A stretch of 64,000 nucleotides of DNA from Pseudisothecium myosuroides. Its lineage: Eukaryota > Streptophyta > Bryopsida > Hypnales > Lembophyllaceae. Both the position numbers and the translations under genes were made by a program. This document shows, one piece after another, positions 1 to 10,859 of the stretch. The DNA is taken from positions 31,266,224 to 31,330,223 of the forward strand of contig OX637287.1 of assembly GCA_951799445.1 (NCBI GenBank). The letters run 5' to 3'. The notes beneath the pieces are model-generated. The model searched no databases. It had not been told where the DNA came from and was given only the letters and a program-made list of their open reading frames with translations. Within the stretch, counting starts at the first letter, position 1; each line of letters starts with the position of its first letter.

Positions 1-450
1 AGTCTTTATTAGGTCTCCACTATTATTTCAAACCAAAACCATCCAATTCATTTTAGAATAAACTGTAATCCCATCTAGTTGACTTTAGACAAGACAGACC
101 CCATCAAGTGATTTAAGACAAACAAAACCCCCATCTAAGTGATTTTGACAAGTCGACCCATTCAATCGATTTTGGAACAAGCTTGAATCCCATCCAGTTG
201 ATTTTTGACAAGTTAGACTCATCCAATTGATTTTAGAACAAGCATGAATCCCATCTAGTTGACTTTAACAAGCCTAAATTCCGGCATCCAGTTGATTTTA
301 GGACAAACTTTTTGAACCCTGTCTAGTTGACTATACACTAGCCAGACCCCATCCAAGTGATTTTATACAATCCAGACCCCCATCCAAGTGATTTAGACAA
401 GCCAAATCCCATCCAGTGATTTTAGGACAAAGTAGACTCCTTCCAATTAG
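1..450. repeat. Degenerate tandem array, units about 35-40 bp, entering from the left edge
   Basis: The segment repeats a phrase of the form CCATCYAGTTGATTTTAGA followed by ACAAG and a short C-rich joint, roughly every 35-40 bases, with many substitutions and small indels. It starts outside the window, so its full length is unknown. No coding potential is seen. It is best called a diverged minisatellite. Confidence 0.7.
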
Positions 451-499
451 GAATCGGGGCTAGTCAAATTGGACCTCAACTGAATACTGAGAGGCCTAT

Positions 500-1893
500 A
501 AAAGAACTTGGAAAGGTCATAAGGTTTGTGTCTTTTACTATAAAAGACAACTAATTTATAGTTTTGGATTTTCAATGTGCTAGAATTTCAAACTTTCAAA
601 AATATAAAATATAAAATGAATATTTAATATTATATAAATCCATATAATATTTAATTTTCATCTTAAAATAATAAAATCATTCTTGTATTGACCTTAGGGT
701 TGGAAATATTCATGCTTTTACCTCTACATGATCCATTTGTCAACTTTAAATGGATATGAAGTTCTTTTGAGTTTAAAGGTACACAACATTTTTAACCCCT
801 AAAGGACCAAGGCCTTTTTTCTGCCAAAAAACACTCAAAACTGCCATTTCTATAGCAAAAAGTAAAAAAAACTGAAAATTGTTTCTTCTTCACATCTAAC
901 TGTAGGACCTTACACCTAACTAGTATGAGAGTGTGTTGAAAAAAATTCAGAATTTTTGACCGCATAGATTGCAAGATATCTACTTTTAAAGTGAAAAAAA
1001 CAAGTTTTTCAGCACATTGCGGGACTAGATTTTTTGACTTTTAACATTTTTAACTTAAAATTTTTGCAATATAGAGTTTTGAGCTTTAAATATTTATAGT
1101 GGATAATTGAGTTGAGAGTCTAGGGGAAAAAAACCCTCAAAAAAACTTAATTATCATTCTTAAAAAAATTGTTAAGTAGGAGTAGGTACGAGACAGAAGG
1201 AAAATCTAAAATATTAATATATTTTAGATGGAATTAAAATGCACTAATCCCAGTGGTGAGATTGTTCAAGCAAGTAAACTAAACCATGAAAAAAAATGCA
1301 GAAATTGCAAAATTTGCATTCAAAAATGCATCCTATAAGTTATTTTTTTCAAGAAGATGCTCTAACTTCCCGAAAAACAAGAATGTCCATAACTTTCTCA
1401 TAACAAATCCAAATGAAATGAATCAAAGCTTTCCAGATAGGCAAAAATATAATCTATGAGAATTTTCTTTTATGAAATTCAAAAAAAGAAAATTGTAAAT
1501 TTTTTTTGCTGCCCGCCATCCCCCTATTTTGAGCTTATTTGGTCATAACTATTGTTCCCAGGCACCAATTGTGAAAAAAATTATATTCCCACAAAGTGTA
1601 TCAGTTTTTCTATCTTGAAAAAAAGTTTCAAAAAATCACGACAAAATTTCAGCCTGTAGGTACCTGCCCAAAGTCCCATGATTTGTCCAGTGAACGGACA
1701 CTTGGTCCTTTAGGGGTTAAAGCAACCAAGAAAATAACATTGGTGAAGTAAATAGTTCTCAAACTCTATAATTTGAGGATAGACAAAATGTTTAAAAATT
1801 TTCCCTCATTTGATCTACAATGCAATAGGATGCCAATTGTATGAAATATGTGAATAAGGCACTTAGTTTAGATCCTCCTAATTTTGTACTACC
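500..1893 (+). repeat. Dispersed repeat copy 1, split by a TTAA element
   Basis: Bases 500-791 and 1721-1893 align together with one uninterrupted stretch at about 26190-26770. Shared phrases include a 'CCTCATTTGATCTACAATGC' run and the closing 'TTTAGATCCTCCTA'. The two halves here are separated by the insertion at 796-1716. No open frame of note exists in either copy; the family is unrecognised AT-rich repeat DNA. Confidence 0.75.
796..1716 (+). mobile_element. Non-autonomous TTAA-flanked TIR element (copy 1, 921 bp)
   Basis: The ends are perfect inverted repeats: CCCCTAAAGGACCAAG on the left and its complement on the right, each bordered by TTAA (792-795 and 1717-1720). A related unoccupied site at 26581-26600 carries one TTAA, so TTAA is the target-site duplication. 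No transposase frame is present. Internal sequence is shared with 41399-42322 and, inverted, with 62419-63633. TTAA duplication with TIRs starting CCC is the hallmark of the piggyBac superfamily. Assignment to that superfamily is inferred from ends only. Confidence 0.88.
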
Positions 1894-2311
1894 TCCGTCC
1901 CAAAATGATCTTTCTGTTGGACAAAGTGTTCTAGATTAAAGCTAAAAAATAACATTTTAAAGACATGTTTTGCATTGTAAGTAGAGTTTGGTGCACTCTT
2001 AGCATCCAGAAAACTTTGAGCTTCAGAGGCCTTTTCAAAGTGTAGTTTTGGAATATTGAAAAGTGGAATTTTGGGGGCATTTTCAAAGAGCACCACTGGA
2101 CATTTAATTATTGAGTGTAAAGTTTTCATTTCATGGGCATTTAGTATGTGCCCAAGACTATGTTTGGACCTCTATTTTGCCTCTCAAAACTTCATCTCCT
2201 TCAATTGGCAAGGAAATACCCAAAGAGATGCAAGAAATAAGTACGAACAATGATAATTGATTCATTTAATCAATTCATTTGTCTTTTGATTGATGATTGC
2301 ATAAATGGAGG
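1894..2311. other. Intergenic DNA without recognised features
   Basis: AT-rich sequence between the dispersed repeat and a Mutator-like MITE. The short open frames in both directions lack recognisable domains, good start contexts or splice partners. Nothing else is seen. Confidence 0.5.
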
Positions 2312-2320
2312 GAGAACTAC

Positions 2321-2570
2321 GAGGGTTGCTATTATGTGAGCATAGGAGTATGAGCCCATGAGCCTAGAATACTACATACCTATGTTATAGGTATATATAC
2401 TATAGAAACCATTTATGATTACAGGGTATATATGTTACAAATACTCATATTATAGGTGTTTATGATACATACACCTTCTATAGTGTGTAGTTTCTATATT
2501 ATAGGTACCTATATTGTAGGCTCAATGCTCACAAGCTCGCATTCTTGGGCTCACATACTAGCACCGTTGG
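2321..2570. mobile_element. Mutator-like MITE with 9-bp target duplication
   Basis: The 250-bp element has imperfect terminal inverted repeats (GAGGGTTGCTATTATGTGAG on the left; the right end ends ATACTAGCACCGTTGG). It is bordered by an exact 9-bp direct repeat GAGAACTAC at 2312-2320 and 2571-2579. A 9-bp duplication is characteristic of Mutator-like elements. The interior is AT-rich with repeated 'TATAGGTA' phrases and is non-coding. Confidence 0.75.
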
Positions 2571-3228
2571 GAGAACTACTACTCAAAGTTGTTTTGCTAG
2601 TCCCAAAAAACAATCAAAAGCCAGCATCACAAAGTACAATAGGAAGATCATTATGGGATGGAGGGAGTAGTATTTGCCAAATCTCACCTTCACATAGGGT
2701 AGTATAAAAGAACATGCTTCCAATGAAATTGTATATTTTATATTCATTTGCAAGTCCTTTTCTTCTTCATATTTCTATTAAGATTCTTAGATATTACTTG
2801 GATGTATATTTTTTTTATAAATTCATGTGTAAGATATTTTTGTAAGATGTACATATATTAATAATTATACTATAGAATATTATATTATCTTAATGTACGT
2901 CTTCTTATAATATTTGCAAAAATATTAATTTATAAAGAATTGAATGCGTATGTAATAATGTTATAATTAATGACTTCTTAGTTGTTAAGAAGAAGAAAAA
3001 TAAGGCAAGTGGAGGCAATTAGAGGCGATTTTTTGGAACGTGAGGTGAATAGCAATTACATTACAAATTTACAATCCACCTTGTACAAAGGATTTTTTTA
3101 GTTTGGACATTGAATTTCGAAATTAAGGTTTATTGTGCAGCTTGTACAAAAGACAATCAATTTCTGATAGAGTGGGATTTTGTAGGATCCAAACTTGATT
3201 GTGTGTTTGTTTTGAGAGCTCTTTTTTG

Positions 3229-3479
3229 GAGAGTGCTATCATGTGAGCATAGAATTTATAAGTCAGTGAACTTAGGAGTTTATATTATAGACACCTTCTG
3301 TGGTTATAGGTGTCTAGCTATGTTATAGGTATCTATGTTATAGACTATTTCCATGTTGTAGTGGACCTATATTATAGGTATATATGTTATAACCACCTTC
3401 AAATGGTTGTAAGTACATACCTACATTTAGGTTCAAGGCTCATAGTCTCACGACTCTATGCTCATGACCTAGCATCATT
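3229..3479. mobile_element. Second copy of the 2321-2570 MITE family
   Basis: This stretch has the same internal phrases (TTATAGGTA steps, 'GTGAGCATAG' near the left, 'CTATGCTCATG' near the right) and similar inverted ends (GTGCTATCATGTGAGC / complement of CATGACCTAGCATC). No clear target duplication is visible, so the exact ends are approximate. Confidence 0.6.
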
Positions 3480-6400
3480 GTTGTTTTTAAAATGGTAATT
3501 GAACTCTTATGTCAATGTGTATTCTTACAATCTTATCTGTAAATGATGACCTTTATTTGCTACTAAAATGACAAGAAATGGTTATTGATAGGTATTGATG
3601 CATTTTTGCTTCTTAATAATTTACTAATTTGACACTCTAGCATTCCTTGTCTTGTCACCTTTGTTGTCACATCTTTCTCTTAGAGGTTGCTAAACTTCAA
3701 TAATTTAAAATATGTAGAAGCCAAAATTTAACTTGAAAATTTTCAATTTTTGCCAACATACATCTATTATGAAGATGGATATGTTGCCTTGTTGATTTCC
3801 TCATCAATATTTATGAATATCTATAATTAATTAATGTTCATTTGCTTAGCAAATTATTGTCTTTCAAGGATGGATAGAAGCAACCACCTCATCAAAAGTT
3901 CATCCAAAATTATACTACTTAGAAAAAGCTAAATCACTAAAAAAACTTTGTTAAGGTCTATATTAGTTGTGACTTAATGGTTGTCAATAGTATTTATATT
4001 TGTCTATTTTTTAATATTGGAATAGAAAAATATAAATTTACTTCTTAGGCAAATGTTAAATTTCATGCCCTTTTCATGCTTTTCACAAATCTGAAAGAGG
4101 ACTTTTCAATGGCAAACTAAAAGGCTTGGATAGGGAGACTCCCCAAATTTCTAGCCCCTTCATTTTTTGGTGTAAAACAGGCCTAAGACTGGCAATAACA
4201 AGCAATAAATAAAAGGCTTTTTGTTCTAACTATCACTATAATGATCAAGTCAAGTCTATAGTTCATCTTTCTTTTTTAATATGGTCATACAGTTGGATGG
4301 AAGTTGGATGACAATCATTAATTGTTTGAAATAGTATGAAAACAGTATACCGTATTGTACATGTTAGGGGTAGATTCAGCAGAAGACTGTTAGAATACAT
4401 TACTTTTGCAAGCTTAAAAATCACATTTTAGGATTTGGGCACCTAAGGCTAGAATTCTTTTTAGTTTTCATCTACAACAATTCTTTTGGTTTGGGCTATT
4501 GTAACTTTTCTTATTTTGTGTTGTTGTATCTTTTTATTAATTGATGTGTTTTTATTACTACTTTTTTCTTAGTTGTTTCATTTTTTCAACTTAATGATGA
4601 TCATTAATTAAATATTTTAGACTTTTACGTTACTCTTGACAATTTCTTATATAATTTTGAATTTTTTTAAAATTACGCAATATAGAAGAAAAGTTTCCAC
4701 AACCTTTTAGACATTTTGTTTATAATATTTCAGAGCTTCATACATTTCAAAAAAATATGACCTTCACGTAGTGTAAACTATTACATAATGTTGATTTTAT
4801 CCCAAATACTATGTACTTCTATGTTGCTTAACATTAAATAGCAATGATAGAGTTCACCGTTTGCAAATGATGTTTTTTTATTTGTTGGATGCGCTTTTCT
4901 AAGTCACTATACTTTGTAACAAATGAATCATTTGCTCAAATTGATATTTGATTCTTTGAACCCATGGTATAAATTCTTCAACTACTTAATGCTATGGTGT
5001 TCTTCATGAATTCTTATAGCTTCCAAATTAGTATTAGTTAATGTTATATTTAATAGGTGCAATGATCAACTTGAGTAGTGTGTTTTGCACACAACAATTG
5101 CAATTAAATGTATCTTATTTCTAAACCAATTACTTTAGACTTTTGTCAAATGTGTACAACTTTTTTTCATGAGACTAAAGGATTGATATTTGACATATGT
5201 AATTTTTAGCACTTCAAAAATCTATAGTTTATTCATATAGTGTTCAAAAGATAAAGCTTAAAGAAAATAATATCTATTTTTGATTGATGACAAGATCCAA
5301 TAAAAAATTGATAATTTAACTATAGCAACTATATTGAACTATTTTTTCAAGACATTTTAAAATGCAATTATTTACTTACCTTAAATAAAGGAGGTAGATT
5401 TGAAAATCAACCCCCAACCTACTTGCTTTCTTTAGTTTTAGAACCAATTGCGTCACATACATTGCATCATAATATAGCGTAATTATACTATACAACAATT
5501 TGCATTATGTCAACTCAAAGTGCAACTTGGGTTGAAAAGTTATGATTTTATGATTTTGATGAAGAACCATCACACCATGATTACACATAAAAAAAGATTC
5601 ATTATTTGTTTCACCATCTAGAGGGATGCTTTAGATTATCATTGCAAACCATGTAGAGAACCACATAAACATTCAAATGGAGGAGAATAGTCCCTTCTAG
5701 AGACAACAATAGGAAGCTATATAATATTCATAGCTTTAGTCACCCAAATGAATATTTTTTCACCAAAATGAGTTGACCCAAATCCATACAAAAAAACTCT
5801 CAAATTTCTTGTTATGTTACCTCCAAAATTTGTGAATCCAATAAGTCTACATATGTGCAATGATTAGAGGGACGACAACAAGGGCCTAACTTACAATTGC
5901 ACAAAAAAAATTCATTTTCATTCAAAAACCAGAGACAATCTATCTATACCTTAAGTTTGGTTGTTTGCTTTGTTTTGTTTGTTTATTACGTTGAGATCTC
6001 CCGGACCGTGCGTCCCCTGGTGGCGTACTTGGTACCGTTGGAAAGCCCTCGGCAAGGTGGGGTGCACGGGCTTTGTTTTGAACATGGCGTTTGGCCTTGC
6101 AATGTGAAAGTTATGGATTTTTGAATTATTTTTGCTTCTAAAAATAAAAATAAAATTACTTTTACTTTTGTTTTGGATATGCCAACGGCACAGGGCACAC
6201 TAGTACATTTTTATAACACTCGTACAACAGAAGATACAAACTAGATTTGAAACTAGATTTGAAACAACTGAAAGGATTAACTTAACTTAAAAGCAGACGC
6301 AAAACTCGTAATGTGTAGGAATTCAAAAGATGCAGATTGTGCAGGAAATGGGGGAAGAGCTCCCATTTTAAAATTGTATTCGGCAAGGGATTTTCAAGGT

Positions 6401-6770
6401 ATATGATACAATAATGTGGACGCCATTTGAGGGACTGATTGATTGGACTGAGGGGAGTCAAGCAAATGATGGTCGCTCAAACAAAACCATCATGAATTTC
6501 ATGAGTTGCCTCTTTTTACCTGTTGAATATATTGAATACTCTTATCACGCACGAATAGTGAACACTTTTACTTGCAAAACCATGACCTATTTAAACTTAC
6601 TGGCAGGACGCTAGTAACCCTGTCCCACGATGTGAGCCATGCAGGGTGAATTTACCCCTGGGAAAAAAATGCAGGAATTTTTTTTAATTTTTCATACATG
6701 ATAAAATTTGCCAATTTTGAATTCATATCTACAATCAAAGGCCCCAAGTTCGTTAGGGTAGGTGAATTAC
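3480..6770. other. AT-rich intergenic DNA, no gene recognised
   Basis: Roughly 3.3 kb with no convincing coding sequence. A GC-richer patch at about 5995-6115 interrupts otherwise AT-rich DNA, but its frames are short and match no family I know. It may be a relic of an inserted element. Confidence 0.5.
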
Positions 6771-6771
6771 A

Positions 6772-7024
6772 TACGGTAGAACTCCTTTAACTCAGCAGGT
6801 CCCAGATCGCCTGTCAAAATTAGTTTAGAGAGGGTTTGTGCATTAAAAAGGTTTTGCACATGCAGACTTGGCACCTTGGGTTTGTGGGTTTCTTGTCAAA
6901 GGATACTTGTCGAGCTCACTATATAATACAATTTTTTTTGTTCTAGAGTCGGGACCGCAGGGACCGGATGCTTTACAGAGGTTTGTTGAGTCATGGAGGG
7001 TGTACTTATAGGAGTTCTACTATA
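6772..7024. mobile_element. Candidate short TIR element, about 253 bp
   Basis: Ends are inverted: TACGGTAGAACTCCTTTAA on the left and the complement of TATAGTAGAACTCCTATAA on the right. Flanks GAATTACA (6764-6771) and GAATTAAC (7025-7032) are similar over 8 bp, as an old hAT-type duplication would be. The interior is non-coding. Superfamily is uncertain. Confidence 0.45.
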
Positions 7025-7046
7025 GAATTAACATGGCACAAAATAG

Positions 7047-7735
7047 TTTTTTTTTTTTTTTTTTTTTTTCAATTACGTTGCAATCACTTTGTGGGATGAG
7101 TTGCTATTTACTGTATCCCAGACTGTTTACCCAGACTATTTTACCCCCGGACTATTTACCCAGACCCCTCCGTCCGGTCCGGGTCTTGAGATCCGGTCCA
7201 ACCCGTCCCGACGTTGGCCCGGCAGAGCCAGACAAGAGCCAGGGGGCGGAGCTGGCATTGGATAGAAGACTGCGTCACGTGAGAAAAGCCCCGCCTTGGG
7301 ACCCGGCTCCACCCAGACCGGGCCCTGAATCGAACCGACCCGACCCGACCCGACCCGGCCCGGCCCGGCCCATCCCTCCAGCAGTGAGTTGAGAGTTCCG
7401 TGGATGAAGCCAAGGTAGGCAGGCACGAATAAATTAAATTCAACTTATTATTATTACTCCCAAGGCATGCACATCCCAGTCAGTTGGCAGCAGCTGAGAA
7501 GGACCTGGTGGACCGTCAGAGCCTGGCGGGCACGACTCATTGAGTGAAGGAGTTTGTTGATGTCAGGCAGGGGCAAGGCAAATGGTAATAAACATTGATT
7601 TCATCGAACAAGCCAGGGGAACAAGCCAGGGGAACAGGGCCAGTTCCTCGAATGCTGCAAAGGCCATGAAAAATATTCCTCTGAGTGTGGGGGACATGGA
7701 ATGCCATTTTTAGGGGTGTCATATTGTGGGATCCT
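7047..7735. other. GC-rich island behind a 23-base poly-T run
   Basis: A run of 23 T (7047-7069) is followed by sequence far richer in GC than its surroundings. It includes a (GACCC)n/(GGCCC)n-like tract at about 7336-7372 and a G-box core CACGTG at 7275-7280. The frames read only as proline/arginine-rich low-complexity peptides, so I do not call a gene. It could be a displaced promoter/5' leader or a minus-strand retroposed fragment whose poly-A appears as poly-T here. Confidence 0.45.
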
Positions 7736-7747
7736 CATGTTCCCCTA

Positions 7748-8418
7748 TACTAAATAGTGAAATTTAGGTTGCCCCACACTAATTTCTCGACAATCTACAC
7801 TACATCACTATGATCTTACTACTAAGAATACTCCACTACAGAGCAAGAAGGCAAGAGGGGAAGAAACTGTCAGAGTTTGAAATGAAGGTGATGCTTTATA
7901 TAAACATTTAATTTTAATATAAAGCAGTCAGCACTTGGAGAATTATCTTGTTATAGTACGTTCATTTTCTGCAATAAGCTAGGAATGGAGATGCACTGTT
8001 CTAAAGTTTTTCATCTCTAAATCAACATTCAACCTACTAATTCCTTCTAAAAATCCTAATTGATAGAAAAAACCAAATTCTTCAATAGTGTAAATGCCAT
8101 CTTCCTAGTCCGTGAGCCTAATTATTCTCAATAACGTCTAAAACTAGTTCATTAAGTCTTTTGCAAACACTTGTAACATTTTCTTAATATATTTTTAAGA
8201 AAAACGATGGCAACAAGGGAACTTGACATCGTACAATTACTTTCCAAGGATGCAAAATTGTACGAACTATGTGTGAGGCATGGGTTGGTGCAGTGGTTCA
8301 TGGCTCGGGATTAGAGATTGGCATGTGCCTCCATCTAGACAAGCATTAGCCACAAGGTAACTTCTCTGGAGTAAGGCAACCTAATTGTCAAGGCAACCCA
8401 ATTTCACTATTTAGTGTA
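7748..8418. mobile_element. TIR element, about 670 bp (AATAGTGAAATT family)
   Basis: The left end reads TACTAAATAGTGAAATT followed by TAGGTTGCC. The right end near 8395-8418 is its complement (GGCAACCCAATTTCACTATT, then TAGTGTA). The same inverted ends bound the shorter element at 10168-10423, giving a two-member family. The interior has no recognisable transposase. Confidence 0.65.
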
Positions 8419-10167
8419 ATTAAAGGACACTATACAATTAGAGTCCGATTGCACAAATTTCAGCTTTTTGTCCAATCACAAGTGAGGATTTGTGACCAGG
8501 CCTCTGGGTGTGTAAAGCATCTTTAATGTAGACAAGCCTATTAGCACCCTGATTAGCAATTTAAACATCCTGGGGTCAAATCTAAGAGGGGCACATGTTT
8601 TTTAGGGGTATGCGCTTGTTTCACGAATCAAATCCAAGTGGAATTATAATTTTTTGATTAAAATTGTAATTTTTGTAAATTTCTAAAGTGGTTTGCCCTG
8701 AAATTATGAAATTGCTCTTGAAGTGGAGTCATGAACATCCTATAAAGAACCCATAACTGCCTTTCCATTTAACCAGTGGTGTTGAAGTGTTCACCATTAA
8801 AGGATTGACATGTTACCCCTTGTTGGCATTAATGCAGTGATTTTATCAGAAAATGAATGGATTTGGATGAATTTTGGGGCGGAATTATGGCCAGAAGTAG
8901 GATGACAAAATTAGGTAGTTGGTAGAAATGGGTTGGCTTACCTTAACCTTTTCAAAAGAATGCAATCTTTCTTCAAGTTAATTAGCTGAAAGATATCAAA
9001 TTTATGAATTAATATATACGTAGTCATTTTTTTAGTCTTTTGTTGAAAATCATTCATTGGATACTTTATTCTTTGGCGTACTTGATGAATTTAATGCCCA
9101 AATCTTTTTCTGAAATTCTACACATATGTACTTAAATCTTTTGATACAATTATATTATTTATCTCCATTTTGTCAAATTGATCAAGAAAGAAGGTTGTTT
9201 TCTGAAGATTCAAGTATATAACTTGGGACAAATGAGAAATAATTTGGAGAATTCATTTATCTAAAACACTTTATTTGTCATTTAGAGTATGGACTTTGCA
9301 GTGCTTAACAGTTAATTTTAGAATAATCATGGAGGACTTTTGTTTTTAACTTTCAACTTCTACATATCTTGATGTGCACCTCTATTGCTTGATTTGATTG
9401 AAAATTTATATTTACGTAGGTGTAACTAGTTGAGGGAATCATTAAATTATCAAGAAATGCATTCATTGTAGTAAGTGGAAAGTAAAAATACAAGATAAAA
9501 TCTAGTAATCTTAAATTGAGATGAGTTGCAAGCTAAGTTTAAGTAGTGATTTTGACAATAAATGCATTATGGCTGAGCAATTGGTCTTGAGTTAAGACTA
9601 AAACTTAAGATTCAAGACTTGAGTTATAATTTTTCATTCTACATGCTATATACTTATGAATTTTCATTGGTGAAAGCAATAATAAAGAGAACTCAAAATT
9701 GCTCCATTTTGGACCAAAAAATAAGTTTGTTCCTATTTTTTTGTTTTTTGCTATTTTCAAGCCAACAAAAACAGGTTGGCTCCCACTTGAACCCTTAAAG
9801 GACATTCCATGTTCCCATGTGGTCAAACTTCATTAGTTTTCTTAATGAAAACACACCTTTCAAAAATTTGATTTTTTTTCATATAGTGTTATACATGCAA
9901 AATTTTGAAAATAATTTGTTTATGATTTAAAATATTAAAATGAAAATTATATGATCTTAAAATTAATTCCTTAGAAAAAATTGTAATAATTTTCAAAAAA
10001 TGCTTTAAATAATATGAAAGCTTTAGAAAACTTGGTGATGATAGTAATAAACAATTTGAAACTATGATGAATTCCTTATTTTGATACTTTCAGGTGTTGT
10101 CACCTTAGAAGATCTCATTTATTTGGCAAGTTACCCTTGATTGCAGTAGCTAGAAAAAATACAGTAC
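8419..10167. other. Intergenic DNA with a TTAAAGGACA repeat fragment
   Basis: AT-rich and non-coding. Bases about 9794-10010 ('CTTAAAGGACATTCC' onward) are similar to the left part of the element at 49101-49618, including the run 'TTCAAAAATTTGAT'. It is therefore a partial copy of that repeat. Nothing else is recognised. Confidence 0.5.
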
Positions 10168-10423
10168 CTACACAAAATAGTGAAATTAGGTTGCTTTAAC
10201 AATTAGGTTGTCTTATCTCAAGAAAATTACTTTATAAGTCATTAAAGTCAACAAATACTTCTACGTATATTTCCATTTGTATACATGGAGGTTCATGAGT
10301 CCCAATTACAACAATATCTAATTCAAAAATAGTGCATTCTTGTATAGTAACACTAAATATTTATATAGTGTCAAATGTCAAGAAATTAGTATGGGGCAAC
10401 CTAATTTCACTATTTTTTTGTAG
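10168..10423. mobile_element. Short TIR element, 256 bp (AATAGTGAAATT family)
   Basis: The left end CTACACAAAATAGTGAAATT, continuing AGGTTGC, is mirrored by the right end GCAACCTAATTTCACTATT followed by TTTTTGTAG. The element is a smaller relative of 7748-8418 and is non-coding. Confidence 0.75.
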
Positions 10424-10563
10424 ATTCATGCCAAAGAGGATGATTTTTTTTATGTGCAACAATTCCACCAAAATTAACAACGGCTTTAGAACATTGAGTT
10501 GAATCCAATAACTTTTATTTGGAAGATCAGTTAACTTAGCGGTGTGGATTGGGAATGGCCTTA

Positions 10564-10820
10564 GAGCATCCCCACCAATCTCTTATGTACCCCTAAACTT
10601 GAAGTCTCAAAGCAGTCAACATTGACTTTATACATATGAGACCTCGCTAGTTCTCCATACGAGCCTTTGGATATAGAATTAGGTTTTACAGATTTATGTA
10701 TATTTTAGTGATACCGAACTTGGAAAAAGATTGGTGCGATAAATTTTCTGCATCTCTAAACGCATTCGAGTTCCTCTCCCTAAATCTTTAGGGATACGGA
10801 ACTTGCTGGTGGGGATGCTC
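10564..10820. mobile_element. Harbinger/Tourist-type MITE, 257 bp
   Basis: Perfect 14-bp terminal repeats GAGCATCCCCACCA and complement, flanked on both sides by the 3-bp duplication TTA (10561-10563 and 10821-10823). This end sequence and TTA target are typical of plant PIF/Harbinger MITEs. It lies in the upstream region of the YY1 gene and could affect its promoter. Confidence 0.88.
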
Positions 10821-10859
10821 TTAGCACTTCATGGTACACACTAAACCTAAAATTCAAAA

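Noticed and set aside
5995..6115. GC-rich patch considered as an organelle insert or LTR fragment
   Set aside because: I could not match it to a plastid, mitochondrial or LTR sequence from memory, and no paired LTR or primer-binding site is visible.
7033..7392. Proline/arginine-rich 119-residue frame
   Set aside because: Begins with a poly-T encoded Phe run and continues through GACCC repeats; low complexity, no conserved domain.
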